The notes: a model not told the origin generated them from the letters alone. Counted from the stretch's first letter, positions 45,920 through 54,182 are shown. The stretch is DNA of 64,000 bases from Clostridium_AW sp963515715 (GCF_963515715.1 NZ_CAUPZS010000002.1:186001-250000); one strand, 5' to 3'. Program-made: numbers and translations.

Positions 45920-45930
45920 TAATAAACGTA

Positions 45931-46143
45931 AAAAATCGCATTATTCAAGAGATTGAATTTGCGATTTTTTATTGCGCAATTCAAATATAAAGTGACGTAT
46001 TTTGAAAATATTACGAAGTAACCATTAAAATTTAAAATACAAATGCTGTTCTTTGAAAATTGAATAATACGGTGTTAGGAAGTAAAATTACTTTATATTT
46101 ATTACCATAATAACCATACGTTGGTGCATGAATGTGATATAAT
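45931..46143 (+). repeat. Inter-cassette element: D17 terminator, boxA, U18 and promoter
   Basis: D17 is a variant, AAAATCGCATTATTCAAG with partner TTGCGATTTTTT, so both stem arms have changed together. TGTTCTTTGAAAATTG and U18 GAATAATACGGTGTT (46062-46076) follow, then -10 TGATATAAT ending 46143. Confidence 0.8.
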
Positions 46144-46251
46144 TGCTATTAGTTAAATCACAATAGTAAGATATTATAACTTTTTCTTAAATTTCAAAGA
46201 TATAGTTAAGATAATAATATAACTTAATTTTATAAGTAGGAGGGGTGAACA

Positions 46252-46722
46252 GTGAATTATAAATTTGTTCCTATGAATAAAGAGTATGCGAATGAGATTG
46301 CATACAATTGGAAGTATAATGGAATTTACTCATTCTATGACATGACGGCTGATGAAGATGATTTAATGGAGTTTCTTAATGAGAATAGTTGGACAGACCA
46401 TTATTTCACAGTATTAGATGATAAAAGTAAATTAGTTGGTTTTTATTTATTTTTCTTTGAAGGTGGAATTATGAGTATAGGTTTGGGGCTCAAACCTGAA
46501 TTAACGGGAAGAAGAATTGGACCTGAATTTGTGATTGCAGGTATTAACTTTGGAGTGGAAAAGTTTAATTATAAACAGAACTGTATTATGTTGGCGGTTG
46601 CTTCATTTAATAAACGAGCAATAAGAGCATATGAGAAGTTAGGGTTTCAATATGTAGAGAAATATATGCAAAAAACAAATGGTGGAGAATTTGAATTTAT
46701 TAAAATGAAGAAAGTTATATAA
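46252..46722 (+). CDS. GNAT acetyltransferase, paralogue of the 18659 gene
   Basis: A 156-residue GNAT protein about 80 percent identical by eye to the protein at 18659, with the same GTG start after AGGAGGGG and the same type of leader. One change matters: the acetyl-CoA loop reads TGRRIGPEF here against TGRGIGTEF there, replacing a loop Gly by Arg, which could weaken activity. The U18 and D18 boxes match. The two copies lie 27 kb apart with other cassettes between. Confidence 0.85.
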   Translation: MNYKFVPMNKEYANEIAYNWKYNGIYSFYDMTADEDDLMEFLNENSWTDHYFTVLDDKSKLVGFYLFFFEGGIMSIGLGLKPELTGRRIGPEFVIAGINFGVEKFNYKQNCIMLAVASFNKRAIRAYEKLGFQYVEKYMQKTNGGEFEFIKMKKVI

Positions 46723-46732
46723 ATGTACATTT

Positions 46733-46966
46733 TTCATTTTTAACGTCATAACTGAAAAAGCGAATAATTTAGTAAGACACCGTATTATTCAAGCTTGAAT
46801 TTTACGGTGTTTTTGCGTCGTAATTTGATTAAAAGGCGACGTAACTTTTGAAAATATAGATACGAATAATGTTCTTTGAAAATTGAATAATACGGTGTTA
46901 AGAAGTAAAAACATTTTATATTTATTACCAAAATAACCATTGGTTGGTGCATAAATATGATATAAT
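46733..46966 (+). repeat. Inter-cassette element: D18 terminator, boxA, U19 and promoter
   Basis: D18 box GACACCGTATTATTC (46776-46790) with perfect partner. After GTCGTAATTTGATTAAAAGG comes the boxA (from 46870), U19 GAATAATACGGTGTT (46885-46899) and -10 TGATATAAT ending 46966. The last 170 bases are nearly identical to 41750-41915. Confidence 0.85.
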
Positions 46967-47033
46967 TACTATTAGTTAAATCACAATAGTAATTTATTGC
47001 GTATACACAACATCTTGGGAGGAGAAAACTAAA

Positions 47034-47795
47034 ATGATAGGAAAAATAAAAGAAGAATGTTCGGATAATGTAGAGTTTAAAGAGAGAGAGATGGGGAAGG
47101 ATTATAAATTAAATTTCAAAAAAGAAACTCAACATTTTATAATTCATTACACTGAATTTGATAAGACATGCATAGATAAAGTTTCAGATGTTCTTGAAAA
47201 TAGTTATAATAGGATTACCAATAGACTCAATCAACAACTCCAAGAAAAGTTGATTATTGAGGTTCATCCAGACCGTAATCAACTTCATATTGCTTTAGGA
47301 TTTCCAAATGCACCTGATTGGATAAGGGGAGGGCTTGGAATAGGTAAAATTGTAATAGCGTCTCCTTTAAATCCACCACCAGGTTCCCAATTCTATAACG
47401 TATTAAATACGGCAGTTCACGAATTTGTACATATAATAGTAAATAAAATAAATGAGGATACACCCAGATGGTTAAATGAAGGAATTGCTTGTTATGAAGC
47501 AAAAGACAATGATGAAAATTGGATAAGAAAAACCGTTAGGAATGGATTAGTAAATAATATGATTCCAACATTTAAAGATCTAGATACTGGCGAGGATTTT
47601 GAAACGTTTTTCAAGCGTAATGGATATCAATACTCATATACCATAGTAGAATCAATAATTAATTTATTTGGCTATGACAAGTTGTGTAACTTAATAAAAT
47701 CACCAAATAGTTTTGTAGAGATTTTTAGTATAACCGAAGATGAACTTCAAGATAAATGGATTGATTATATAAAAGTGAATTACTTGTTAGATTAG
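47034..47795 (+). CDS. Gluzincin metalloprotease-like protein (peptidase MA-like)
   Basis: A 253-residue protein with VHEFVHIIVNKI, the HExxH zinc motif (about residue 128), and the third ligand in NEGIACYEAKDN 24 residues later, as in gluzincins of the MA-like group. There is no signal peptide, so it acts inside the cell if active. GGGAGGAG precedes ATG. It shares an almost identical leader with the unrelated GNAT gene at 41935. Cargo between U19 and D19. Confidence 0.8.
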   Translation: MIGKIKEECSDNVEFKEREMGKDYKLNFKKETQHFIIHYTEFDKTCIDKVSDVLENSYNRITNRLNQQLQEKLIIEVHPDRNQLHIALGFPNAPDWIRGGLGIGKIVIASPLNPPPGSQFYNVLNTAVHEFVHIIVNKINEDTPRWLNEGIACYEAKDNDENWIRKTVRNGLVNNMIPTFKDLDTGEDFETFFKRNGYQYSYTIVESIINLFGYDKLCNLIKSPNSFVEIFSITEDELQDKWIDYIKVNYLLD

Positions 47796-47833
47796 ACAAA
47801 ATAGAAATTCTTAATAGTCATGATACACAATGT

Positions 47834-48000
47834 TCTCATTTAACGTCAAACAATAAAAAACGAATAATTGTTTTAAACACCGTATTATTTATAATTGAAT
47901 TCTACGGTGTTTTTACGTCGTGATTCAAATAAATTACAACATAAATATAATATTTAAAATACAAGTAATGTTCTTCGAAAATTGAATAATACGGTGTTTG
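47834..48000 (+). repeat. Inter-cassette element: D19 terminator, boxA and U20
   Basis: D19 box AAACACCGTATTATTT (47875-47890) with partner ACGGTGTTTTT, spacer ATTACAACATAAATATAAT, boxA variant TGTTCTTCGAAAATTG, then U20 GAATAATACGGTGTTT (47984-47999). Confidence 0.8.
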
Positions 48001-48090
48001 TATATATAATGGTTTATATAAAACACTTAATATTAAAAAAATCAATTATATAAGACAATCTAAAGACCAATAAGAAATGAAGGTGATTAT

Positions 48091-48864
48091 ATGAATTTTC
48101 CAACTCAGATAGGGACAGATAGAGAAGGATATATAATAAACTATACTTCAAAAGATAATATAAGTTTAAACTATTTATTAATATTAGAAGAGCTAATACA
48201 ATTATTGAAGCAAGATCTGAATGATAAATTGCATAGCATATATGTATATGGAAGTGTTGGTAGAGGTGAAGCTATTTTGGGAAAATCAGATATTGATTTA
48301 TCAATAGTATTAAATTTACAGCTCACTCGTCAAGAGTTAGAAAAGTTAAATAATCATAAGAACGAGTTTTTAGAAGAGAATAAAATGGTTCCTAAAATAG
48401 ATTTTGATATTGGAACACTAAATGATGTTTTGAAAGAGGAAAATTTATACTATTGGGGATTTTGGATTAAGCATATATGTACTTGCATATATGGGGAAGA
48501 TTTATCTATTAATTTTCCTAAAATGAAACCTAATAGAAGCATATGTCAATCGTTAAATCAAGATGTTATTAGTTCTCTTATAAATTATAAAGATAATATA
48601 ATTAAAAATGAAGTAGATAGTAATATGCTAATCTCAGCTTTAAAAAGAATTATTCGTGGAGCATATTGTCTTGTTGCAGTAATAGATAAAAGTTGGATAA
48701 CAAAAATTGAGGATATAATTATTGTACTTAATTATTATTTTCCAAGTGAAACAAGTTTTAAAGATATAGATTTAATGCTTAAGGGGAAGGAAGAAGTTAC
48801 ATCGAAACAAGTTTTAAAGCTTATTGACTATTTTATTCCTTGGTTTAATAGACATAGAATATAG
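48091..48864 (+). CDS. Nucleotidyltransferase-domain protein (antibiotic nucleotidyltransferase-like)
   Basis: A 257-residue protein: VYGSVGRGEAILGKSDIDLS (about 52-71) is the GS-x-D-x-D active site, with a third Asp in KIDFDIG. The C-terminal helical half resembles aminoglycoside adenylyltransferase-type proteins, so a resistance role is possible but unproven. GAAGGTG precedes ATG. D20 follows 2 bases after the stop, so the cassette is tightly trimmed. Confidence 0.8.
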   Translation: MNFPTQIGTDREGYIINYTSKDNISLNYLLILEELIQLLKQDLNDKLHSIYVYGSVGRGEAILGKSDIDLSIVLNLQLTRQELEKLNNHKNEFLEENKMVPKIDFDIGTLNDVLKEENLYYWGFWIKHICTCIYGEDLSINFPKMKPNRSICQSLNQDVISSLINYKDNIIKNEVDSNMLISALKRIIRGAYCLVAVIDKSWITKIEDIIIVLNYYFPSETSFKDIDLMLKGKEEVTSKQVLKLIDYFIPWFNRHRI

Positions 48865-48866
48865 TA

Positions 48867-48991
48867 AAACGCCGTATTATTCAAAACTGAATTTTACGGT
48901 ATTTTTTATGTCTTGATTTGATTAAAAGACGACGTAACTCTTGAAAATGCAGATACTAATAATGTTCTTCGAAAATTGAATAATACGGTAT
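48867..48991 (+). repeat. Inter-cassette element: D20 terminator, boxA and U21
   Basis: D20 box AAACGCCGTATTATTC (48867-48882), which pairs with U20 through one G-U. Then GATTAAAAGACGACGTAACT, TGTTCTTCGAAAATTG and U21 GAATAATACGGTAT (48978-48991), which matches D21 perfectly. Confidence 0.8.
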
Positions 48992-49001
48992 AAACAACAA
49001 A

Positions 49002-49067
49002 ATGTAAAAAACTCTTTACATTTATAGAAAGATTAGATAATATATAAATGTAAAAACTATTTTACAT
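49002..49067 (+). promoter_or_regulatory. Promoter with two XRE-type operators
   Basis: Two perfect dyads, ATGTAAA n6 TTTACAT, at 49002-49021 and 49048-49067. The right half of the first supplies -35 TTTACA (49015) and TAATAT follows 17 bases later as -10, so a repressor on either site would block it. The XRE protein at 49293 is the natural candidate. Confidence 0.8.
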
Positions 49068-49084
49068 TTAAAAGGAGGCTTATT

Positions 49085-49303
49085 ATGAGAAAGATGGATG
49101 AAATGGAAATGTATATTTCACTAAAGAGTATAAAAATAGCATGGTTCTATACTATAGTTTTTCTATTTATATGGTTAGTATATGAGTATATTACGACATC
49201 AAAATTTGGGTTGCCGTTCTTTTTATTTACCACCCAAAATGTTATTTTGATTATATGCCAGCTTATTTTAAAGAACAGAATGGTAGGCAAAAATGAAAAA
49301 TAA
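49085..49303 (+). CDS. Small membrane protein paired with an XRE regulator
   Basis: A 72-residue protein with two hydrophobic segments (about 18-36 and 43-62) and charged ends. Its end overlaps the XRE gene by 11 bases, so the two are translationally coupled. Pairs of a small two-helix membrane protein and a 64-residue XRE regulator are common in Firmicutes, and the regulator probably controls both genes. AAGGAGG precedes the ATG. Function unknown. Confidence 0.7.
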   Translation: MRKMDEMEMYISLKSIKIAWFYTIVFLFIWLVYEYITTSKFGLPFFLFTTQNVILIICQLILKNRMVGKNEK

Positions 49304-49487
49304 AATTAAAGAATTTAGAAAAAGACTGGGCTATAGACAAGAAGATTTAGCTATTAAGATGAATGTGACTAGACAAACTATTAATGCTATTGAAAATAAT
49401 AAATATAATCCAACACTAGAATTAGCAATGAAACTTGCAAAGTTTCTTGAGACAAGTGTAGAAGAATTGTTTTTAATAGATGATTAA
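49293..49487 (+). CDS. XRE-family regulator
   Basis: A compact 64-residue Cro/CI-type protein: KEFRKRLGYRQEDLAIKM, then NVTRQTINAIENNKYNPTLE (recognition helix and loop) and FLETSVEELFLIDD. It is little more than the DNA-binding domain and would bind as a dimer to dyads such as those at 49002 and 49048, repressing its own operon. D21 starts 8 bases after the stop. Confidence 0.88.
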   Translation: MKNKIKEFRKRLGYRQEDLAIKMNVTRQTINAIENNKYNPTLELAMKLAKFLETSVEELFLIDD

Positions 49488-49494
49488 TTATTGA

Positions 49495-49707
49495 GATACC
49501 GTATTATTCAAAGGTGGATATGCGGTATTTTTTGCGTCGTGATTCAAATATAAAGTGACGTATTTTGAAAATATTACGAAGTAACGGCTGAATTTAAAAG
49601 TGCGAACGATGGATCTTTGAAAATTGAATATTGCGGTGCTTAAAAATAGAGTTATAATTAATAAATGTGATAATATAGTGTTAACGATATGGAGGATGTG
49701 CTATAAT
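49495..49707 (+). repeat. Inter-cassette element: D21 terminator, boxA, U22 and promoter
   Basis: D21 box ATACCGTATTATTC (49496-49509). From 49545 the DNA is nearly identical to 56583-56748: GTGACGTATTTTGAAAATAT, then GATCTTTGAAAATTG, U22 GAATATTGCGGTGCTT (49626-49641) and -10 TGCTATAAT ending 49707. The match runs on to about 49785. Confidence 0.85.
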
Positions 49708-49795
49708 TTCTATATTTTAATAAACAATTGTTATAAATTGTTTATTAGTTTTTTGTTTGACTAATATATAAATAGGAATTTGTGGAGGAAAAAAT

Positions 49796-50074
49796 ATGTG
49801 GATGTTACTTGGAGTAGCTGCAATTATTACAGCAATATTAAATATTATTTTCGCAATACAACGAAAAACAAACAAATGGTTTGGATTTTGTAGTTTATCA
49901 TTAACAGCTCTGGCTTTATGTGCATTCTATAGCGATGCTGCTAATAGAGTTATTCATGAAGACTGGGCTGGTTTGATGGATATACTGCCTACTATGTCAA
50001 AAGCATTGTGGGTTTGTGTGATTGCTTCTATTTTAGTCAACAGTGTTCCATTGCTAATAAAAAGAGAAAACTAA
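49796..50074 (+). CDS. Small membrane protein
   Basis: A 92-residue protein with three hydrophobic segments (about 2-20, 28-46, 66-86). The opening MWMLLGVAAIITAILNIIFA resembles small clostridial membrane proteins whose role I do not know. TGGAGGAAAA precedes ATG. It is first in a run of four plus-strand genes behind a single boxA/U start, so this cassette, if one, is larger than the others and lacks a D box at its end. Confidence 0.6.
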   Translation: MWMLLGVAAIITAILNIIFAIQRKTNKWFGFCSLSLTALALCAFYSDAANRVIHEDWAGLMDILPTMSKALWVCVIASILVNSVPLLIKREN

Positions 50075-50136
50075 CTTCCAGTTTGTAAGATCAATTAGAA
50101 ATTTAATAGGAAAGATACGAATAGGAGGATAACAAA

Positions 50137-50433
50137 ATGAAATATTTTATTGTTGAAGGAATTATAAAGGATGCTGAGAAGATGAATGAAGAAATTATGA
50201 AAGAGCATATGTCATATACTCAAAAAGCCATGGATGAAGGAATGATATTAATGTCTGGGCTAAAAGTAGATATGAGCGGAGGGATATTTATTATTAAGTC
50301 AGAGTCTATAGAAAAAATAGAAACTTATTTATCAAAGGAACCTTTTAAAATTCATGGGATACAAGATTATAGATTAATAGAGTTTAATTCCCACTATTTT
50401 AATCAATCACTAGGTGAATGGTTTAATAAATAG
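50137..50433 (+). CDS. YciI-family protein
   Basis: A 98-residue dimeric alpha/beta protein of the YciI type: MKYFIVEGIIKDAEKMNEEI, then MKEHMSYTQKAMDEGMILMS and IFIIKSESIEKIETYLSKEP. Relatives have muconolactone-isomerase-like folds and a conserved His (here in KEHM) but unclear function. AGGAGG precedes the start. It lies 60 bases after the preceding gene, probably on the same transcript. Confidence 0.8.
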   Translation: MKYFIVEGIIKDAEKMNEEIMKEHMSYTQKAMDEGMILMSGLKVDMSGGIFIIKSESIEKIETYLSKEPFKIHGIQDYRLIEFNSHYFNQSLGEWFNK

Positions 50434-50534
50434 CTATCTTTTAAATTCCAATTTATATTGAATAGTTGATTAAATAGAAATGAATAATATTAATAAATTA
50501 GGAGGAAAAATAGGAATTTGTAGAGGTGAATAAT

Positions 50535-51182
50535 TTGGTAGATAAATTAAAATCATCGAAAGAAAATATAAATAATAAACAAGAAATAATAACACTTATA
50601 ACATTTATTTTTATTGGATTGATAATGGGAGTAGTAGCAAAATGGTGTGATACTTTCGCACAATGGGGCAATTGGTTAAGTACTTTATTAGTACATATTG
50701 GATTTCTTGGTAGTGGTTTTGGTATTTGGATTTTTTTAGGCGCTTATATATCTGTAAAATCTAAAACCCCTTTATGGGCTTGTATAAAAGTACCGTTATT
50801 TTTCTTGTCAATGCTATTATCATATTATCTATATTCGATAATAATTGTTGATTATTTTTCTAAAAAGATTATTTATGGTTGGTGCTTTTTCTCTCTTCTA
50901 ACTACTATTTTTGCTTATTGTTATTGGTATGCAAAAGGTGATAAATTAATTAATAATATAATATGTGCAATACCAATAGGAATGATAATTGCACATACTA
51001 TTCCTACTTATAGGGGATATAGTGCCACTTATATATTAGAAATAATCTTTGCTATAATTCTATTATTTATAGTTAAAAAGGATAAGAGTAATAGAATTAA
51101 AGCTTTAGGGCTTTCTTTGGTTTTTGCTATATTATTCTCAATAATACCTATTTATGAGTTAATATTTGGGTATTTACTGTAA
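50535..51182 (+). CDS. Polytopic membrane protein of unknown function
   Basis: About 215 residues with six to seven hydrophobic segments, a CDTFAQWGNWLS loop after the first and several aromatic-rich helices. TTG 50535 is taken as start since AGAGGTG lies 6 bases before; the GTG at 50526 overlaps that box. I cannot name the family. It follows YciI by 100 bases, and the motif TAGGAATTTGTAG precedes its ribosome site, as in cassette genes. Confidence 0.55.
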   Translation: MVDKLKSSKENINNKQEIITLITFIFIGLIMGVVAKWCDTFAQWGNWLSTLLVHIGFLGSGFGIWIFLGAYISVKSKTPLWACIKVPLFFLSMLLSYYLYSIIIVDYFSKKIIYGWCFFSLLTTIFAYCYWYAKGDKLINNIICAIPIGMIIAHTIPTYRGYSATYILEIIFAIILLFIVKKDKSNRIKALGLSLVFAILFSIIPIYELIFGYLL

Positions 51183-51263
51183 TATTAGAGACAGTTTATA
51201 AGATAATAAGTAGACAAACTCCAATTTGTAGTGGACGTTATTTACATAATAGGAGGTGTTGAC

Positions 51264-51458
51264 TTGAGCAATAATAAATATGATGGCCTTAATGAATATC
51301 TTGTCACTGGAATGATAATTGGTTTATTTGTAGGTGTTGCTTTTTCTATAATTATGAGAAATAATACCTTTTGGGCAATAAGTTCCCCAGGTTTTGGTCT
51401 ATCATTTGGCTTACTAATTGCAGATATTATATGGTGTGTAAGGTATTGGGAAAAATAA
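51264..51458 (+). CDS. Small glycine-rich membrane protein
   Basis: A 64-residue protein with two membrane segments (GMIIGLFVGVAFSIIM, then SPGFGLSFGLLIADII) containing glycine-zipper-like spacing. TTG 51264 is used as start because AGGAGGTG precedes it; upstream in-frame GTG lacks a site. Function unknown. A strong two-way terminator follows. Confidence 0.6.
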   Translation: MSNNKYDGLNEYLVTGMIIGLFVGVAFSIIMRNNTFWAISSPGFGLSFGLLIADIIWCVRYWEK

Positions 51459-51482
51459 TAATAACTTTTTGATATCATCACT

Positions 51483-51513
51483 AAAAACCACGATAGAAAT
51501 GTCGTGGTTTTTG
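51483..51513. terminator. Two-way terminator between convergent genes
   Basis: AAAAACCACGA pairs with TCGTGGTTTTT over an 8-base loop. It ends the cassette block and the minus-strand NmrA gene. Confidence 0.9.
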
Positions 51514-51529
51514 ATTTAACCTTATATTT

Positions 51530-52396
51530 TTATATTTTGCTTTTCAATGTTCTAAGAATGAAGGATGAAAAATCATTTGGCTTTCGACCTAATATCCACG
51601 TCAAAACATTTGGATTACCGATAAATCCATGTTCATTATAATGTTGAAACATCTTTAATAGTGTATTTACTTGATAGTCTCCTACTCCAAGCTTTTTTAA
51701 TTGTGCTGCAAACATTTCGTCTTGAGGCGTTTCAACTTTGATTTCACGACCAAAATGCTGTTCCATAGCTGCTATCATATCAGACAAAGATAAATTTTCA
51801 GATCCACAAAGTTCATATGTAGCCCCCGTATGACCTGGACTCGTAAGAATTATAGAAGCGGCCTCGGCTAAGTCTTCTAAGTCAACCATACACATGCGAG
51901 TTTCTTGAGTAGTAAAAAACTTCTGTTGAAATATGCCTTTTTCACTAAGTGAATTCCAAGACTCTAGTATATTCTGCATAAATACTGCTGGCTGAATAAT
52001 AGTATATGGGATTCCTGAATTTACTAGAAGTTCCTCAACCATGAGTTTTTTCTGATGATGTGGCATATCTTGAAGTATGGAATGCAATACCGAATGATAT
52101 ACGAAATGCTCTACTTTGGCTGAGCAAGCAGCGTTTATTATCATTTGTCCTATCTCAACCTCAAGAGGGTTTACAGCAGAACAAATGTGGTATACAGCAC
52201 TAACTCCGATAAATGCTTCATCTACAACCTTTTTATCCATCATATCTCCTGCAACTGCTTCCATCTCACCTAAGGATTTAATTTCCTGAATTTGTTCGGT
52301 TGTATGAACGAAAGCCCTAATCCGCTCTCCTTTAGATAATAAAGCCTTAATTATTGCACGACCAGTTTGCCCATTTGCTCCAGTTATAAGTATCAT
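51530..52396 (-). CDS. NmrA-family NAD(P)-binding protein
   Basis: A 288-residue atypical short-chain dehydrogenase. MILITGANGQTGRAIIKALL is the Rossmann loop for NAD(P). The YxxxK pair is absent, as in NmrA-type redox sensors or NAD(P)H:quinone-reductase-like QorB proteins. TIIQPAVFMQNILESW is a typical family segment. GGGTGAG precedes the start. It lies 22 bases behind a MarR regulator on the same strand and is probably its target. Confidence 0.82.
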   Translation of the reverse strand: MILITGANGQTGRAIIKALLSKGERIRAFVHTTEQIQEIKSLGEMEAVAGDMMDKKVVDEAFIGVSAVYHICSAVNPLEVEIGQMIINAACSAKVEHFVYHSVLHSILQDMPHHQKKLMVEELLVNSGIPYTIIQPAVFMQNILESWNSLSEKGIFQQKFFTTQETRMCMVDLEDLAEAASIILTSPGHTGATYELCGSENLSLSDMIAAMEQHFGREIKVETPQDEMFAAQLKKLGVGDYQVNTLLKMFQHYNEHGFIGNPNVLTWILGRKPNDFSSFILRTLKSKI

Positions 52397-52418
52397 AATA
52401 ATATCTCACCCTTCTATA

Positions 52419-52925
52419 TTAAAGTAAATTCTTTGATAAAAAATTAAGTAAGGAGGTTAATTCCTTCAATTGACCATCCTCAAGTCCAGACATTAGCTTA
52501 GCAATTAAGGTGTAGTGTATAGGCAAAATCTCCTCCAATATACATAATCCTTTTGAGCTTAGACGAACCAAATAACTTCTATGGTCAGAAGGGTTGGGGA
52601 TTTTCTCTATGAAACCTTGATTTTCAAGGCCAGCTATTAATCCTGTCATAGTTCCCTTAGTAACTTCAGCCTTTTTGCTAAGAGATATTGGAGATAATTG
52701 ATAATCACTTTGGCGATACAAAAGCATTAAAATTGTAAATTTTCCTTCCGAAATACCATACTTAGAAAAATGTTCATCAAGTATTTTTGAAATATCAGAT
52801 GCCGTCCTGAGAAGTGCTATACAACTTTCAACTGCATCTACATTTATACCCGGAAATCTGCTAGAATATTCATTTAAAGCCTCTCGTTTTGGTATATCCC
52901 TAAGACTAAATTTAAAACCATCCAT
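52419..52925 (-). CDS. MarR-family regulator
   Basis: A 168-residue MarR repressor: LSPISLSKKAEVTKGTMTGL is the recognition helix region and NPSDHRSYLVRLSSKG the wing. AAGGAGG precedes the ATG at 52925. Just upstream lies a perfect dyad TAGTAAG/CTTACTA (52947-52964), the sort of site MarR proteins bind, so self-control of the MarR-NmrA operon is likely. Confidence 0.88.
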   Translation of the reverse strand: MDGFKFSLRDIPKREALNEYSSRFPGINVDAVESCIALLRTASDISKILDEHFSKYGISEGKFTILMLLYRQSDYQLSPISLSKKAEVTKGTMTGLIAGLENQGFIEKIPNPSDHRSYLVRLSSKGLCILEEILPIHYTLIAKLMSGLEDGQLKELTSLLNFLSKNLL

Positions 52926-52946
52926 AATAAAACCTCCTTATTTATA

Positions 52947-52964
52947 TAGTAAGTCGCCTTACTA
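52947..52964. promoter_or_regulatory. MarR-type operator
   Basis: TAGTAAG tcgc CTTACTA, a perfect 7-base dyad, 22 bases before the MarR start codon. Confidence 0.7.
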
Positions 52965-53037
52965 CATTTGTAAAGATTTATTTCATAAACATGACTAGGT
53001 ATATGTTTCCTGTAATAATAAAAAATACCTTCCTTAT

Positions 53038-53133
53038 ATGGTAAAGAAATTAATGGGCAGTAGAGACAAAGTAGGTAGTTTAGTATCATTAACTGCTGAG
53101 GATGTAGAAAATATATATCGCTTAGCACTGTAA
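53038..53133 (+). pseudogene. 3' end of a butanol dehydrogenase gene copy
   Basis: The last 31 codons, MVKKLMGSRDKVGSLVSLTA through YRLAL, match the end of bdhA at 40274-40367 with a few changes. They are followed by the same terminator (CTATGAGTG and CTCATAGC arms, 53146-53176) and a copy of the dyad promoter. The rest of the gene is missing. Confidence 0.85.
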
Positions 53134-53187
53134 AATAGAAGATGAAAAGCTATGAGTGAAATGCTCATAGCTTTTTTGGAATGTGGT

Positions 53188-53245
53188 TATGGTGAAGCGT
53201 ATCTGTGGAGAACCAAAATTAAAGGGAATTTATAAAATATTTGAA
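53188..53245 (+). repeat. GAAGCGTATC repeat, copy 1
   Basis: GGTGAAGCGTATCTGTGGAG, then AACCAAAATTAAAG. A similar copy lies at 54183-54235 (GAAGCGTATCTATGGAGAGC), and a half copy (GGTGAAGCGTATCATAAATA) at 57512. Purpose unknown. Confidence 0.55.
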
Positions 53246-53375
53246 TTAAGTAAGCAATGATATTAAAAGTGTCATTGGCTTGTGTTATAATTATTTTAGT
53301 AAGTTATTGGAAAAGTATGGTAGGTGAATGGGAATTTGCAGTGAAGTTTATTTATATAATAGGAAGGAGAAAAAA

Positions 53376-54159
53376 GTGCAAGAGATGAAGAATAAAAAAG
53401 GCGGTGGTTGTATTTTTAATAATCACATTAGTGCTAAGCAGTATATGTTATTACATAAGAATAAGAGGTGGTGATGCTGCAGCTGGGATGACATCTATAC
53501 TGATGTGGTGTCCTGCAGTATCAGCATTTATAGTTAAAGGTAAGTTTTATCGCAAGGAAAAGGTATTAGGATGGAATGGTTGCCAAACAAAATATATTAT
53601 GGCAGGTGTATTCATTCCAATTATTTATTTGGGATTTTCATATGGGCTTTACTGGATTGTAAATCAAACAGCATTTACTGGAGAAATCTATACAAACTCT
53701 ATTGGATTACTACTGTTACTAATTCCTTCTTCTTTATTGACTGCAACTGGTGAAGAAATTGGATGGAGAGGATTTTTACTACCAAAACTGACTGAAATTT
53801 GGAATGTTAAGATTGCTATTTTGATAAGTGGGTTAATATGGGCAGTATGGCATTTTCCTCTTATGGTAGCAGGTTTGTATCAAACAGGGACAAGTATTTG
53901 GTATCAGCTTCCAATGTTTACTGTTGAAATTGTTGCTATGACAACGATAATGGCTTATTTACGTTTGAAATCAAAAAGTGTATGGCCTGCTATTATACTC
54001 CATGTAAGCCATAATTATATTGATCAAGTGATATGTGGACCATTAACCAGTGCTAATAAACAAGCGTATTTTGTAGGAGAAACGGGTTTGATAACTGCAT
54101 TTATGCTTATTATAGTAGCAATAATTGTAATTAGAAAAATAATACAAGAAGCATTATAA
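53376..54159 (+). pseudogene. CPBP intramembrane metalloprotease, frameshifted near its start
   Basis: The body is a full CPBP protease with GEEIGWRGFLLPKLTE (EExxxR), VWHFPLM and HVSHNYID. The natural start (GTG 53376 or ATG 53385, behind AGGAAGGAG) reads QEMKNKK and then runs out of frame at the A6 run at about 53394-53399. The body is open only from a GTG at 53404 that lacks a ribosome site. So one or two bases have been gained or lost at the A run, as in the other CPBP gene of this window. About 250 residues would be restored. Confidence 0.7.
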
Positions 54160-54182
54160 GTGCATAAAGATTGTGAGAATAA

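Noticed and set aside
18513..46899. Inverted repeat formed by a D box and the next cassette's U box as borders of a mobile spacer
   Set aside because: Adjacent D and U boxes look complementary, but their variable bases disagree in most cases, whereas boxes of the same cassette agree. The spacer is therefore not the better-supported unit.
48091..48864. Named aminoglycoside resistance gene
   Set aside because: Only the general nucleotidyltransferase motif is seen; nothing ties it to a specific drug.
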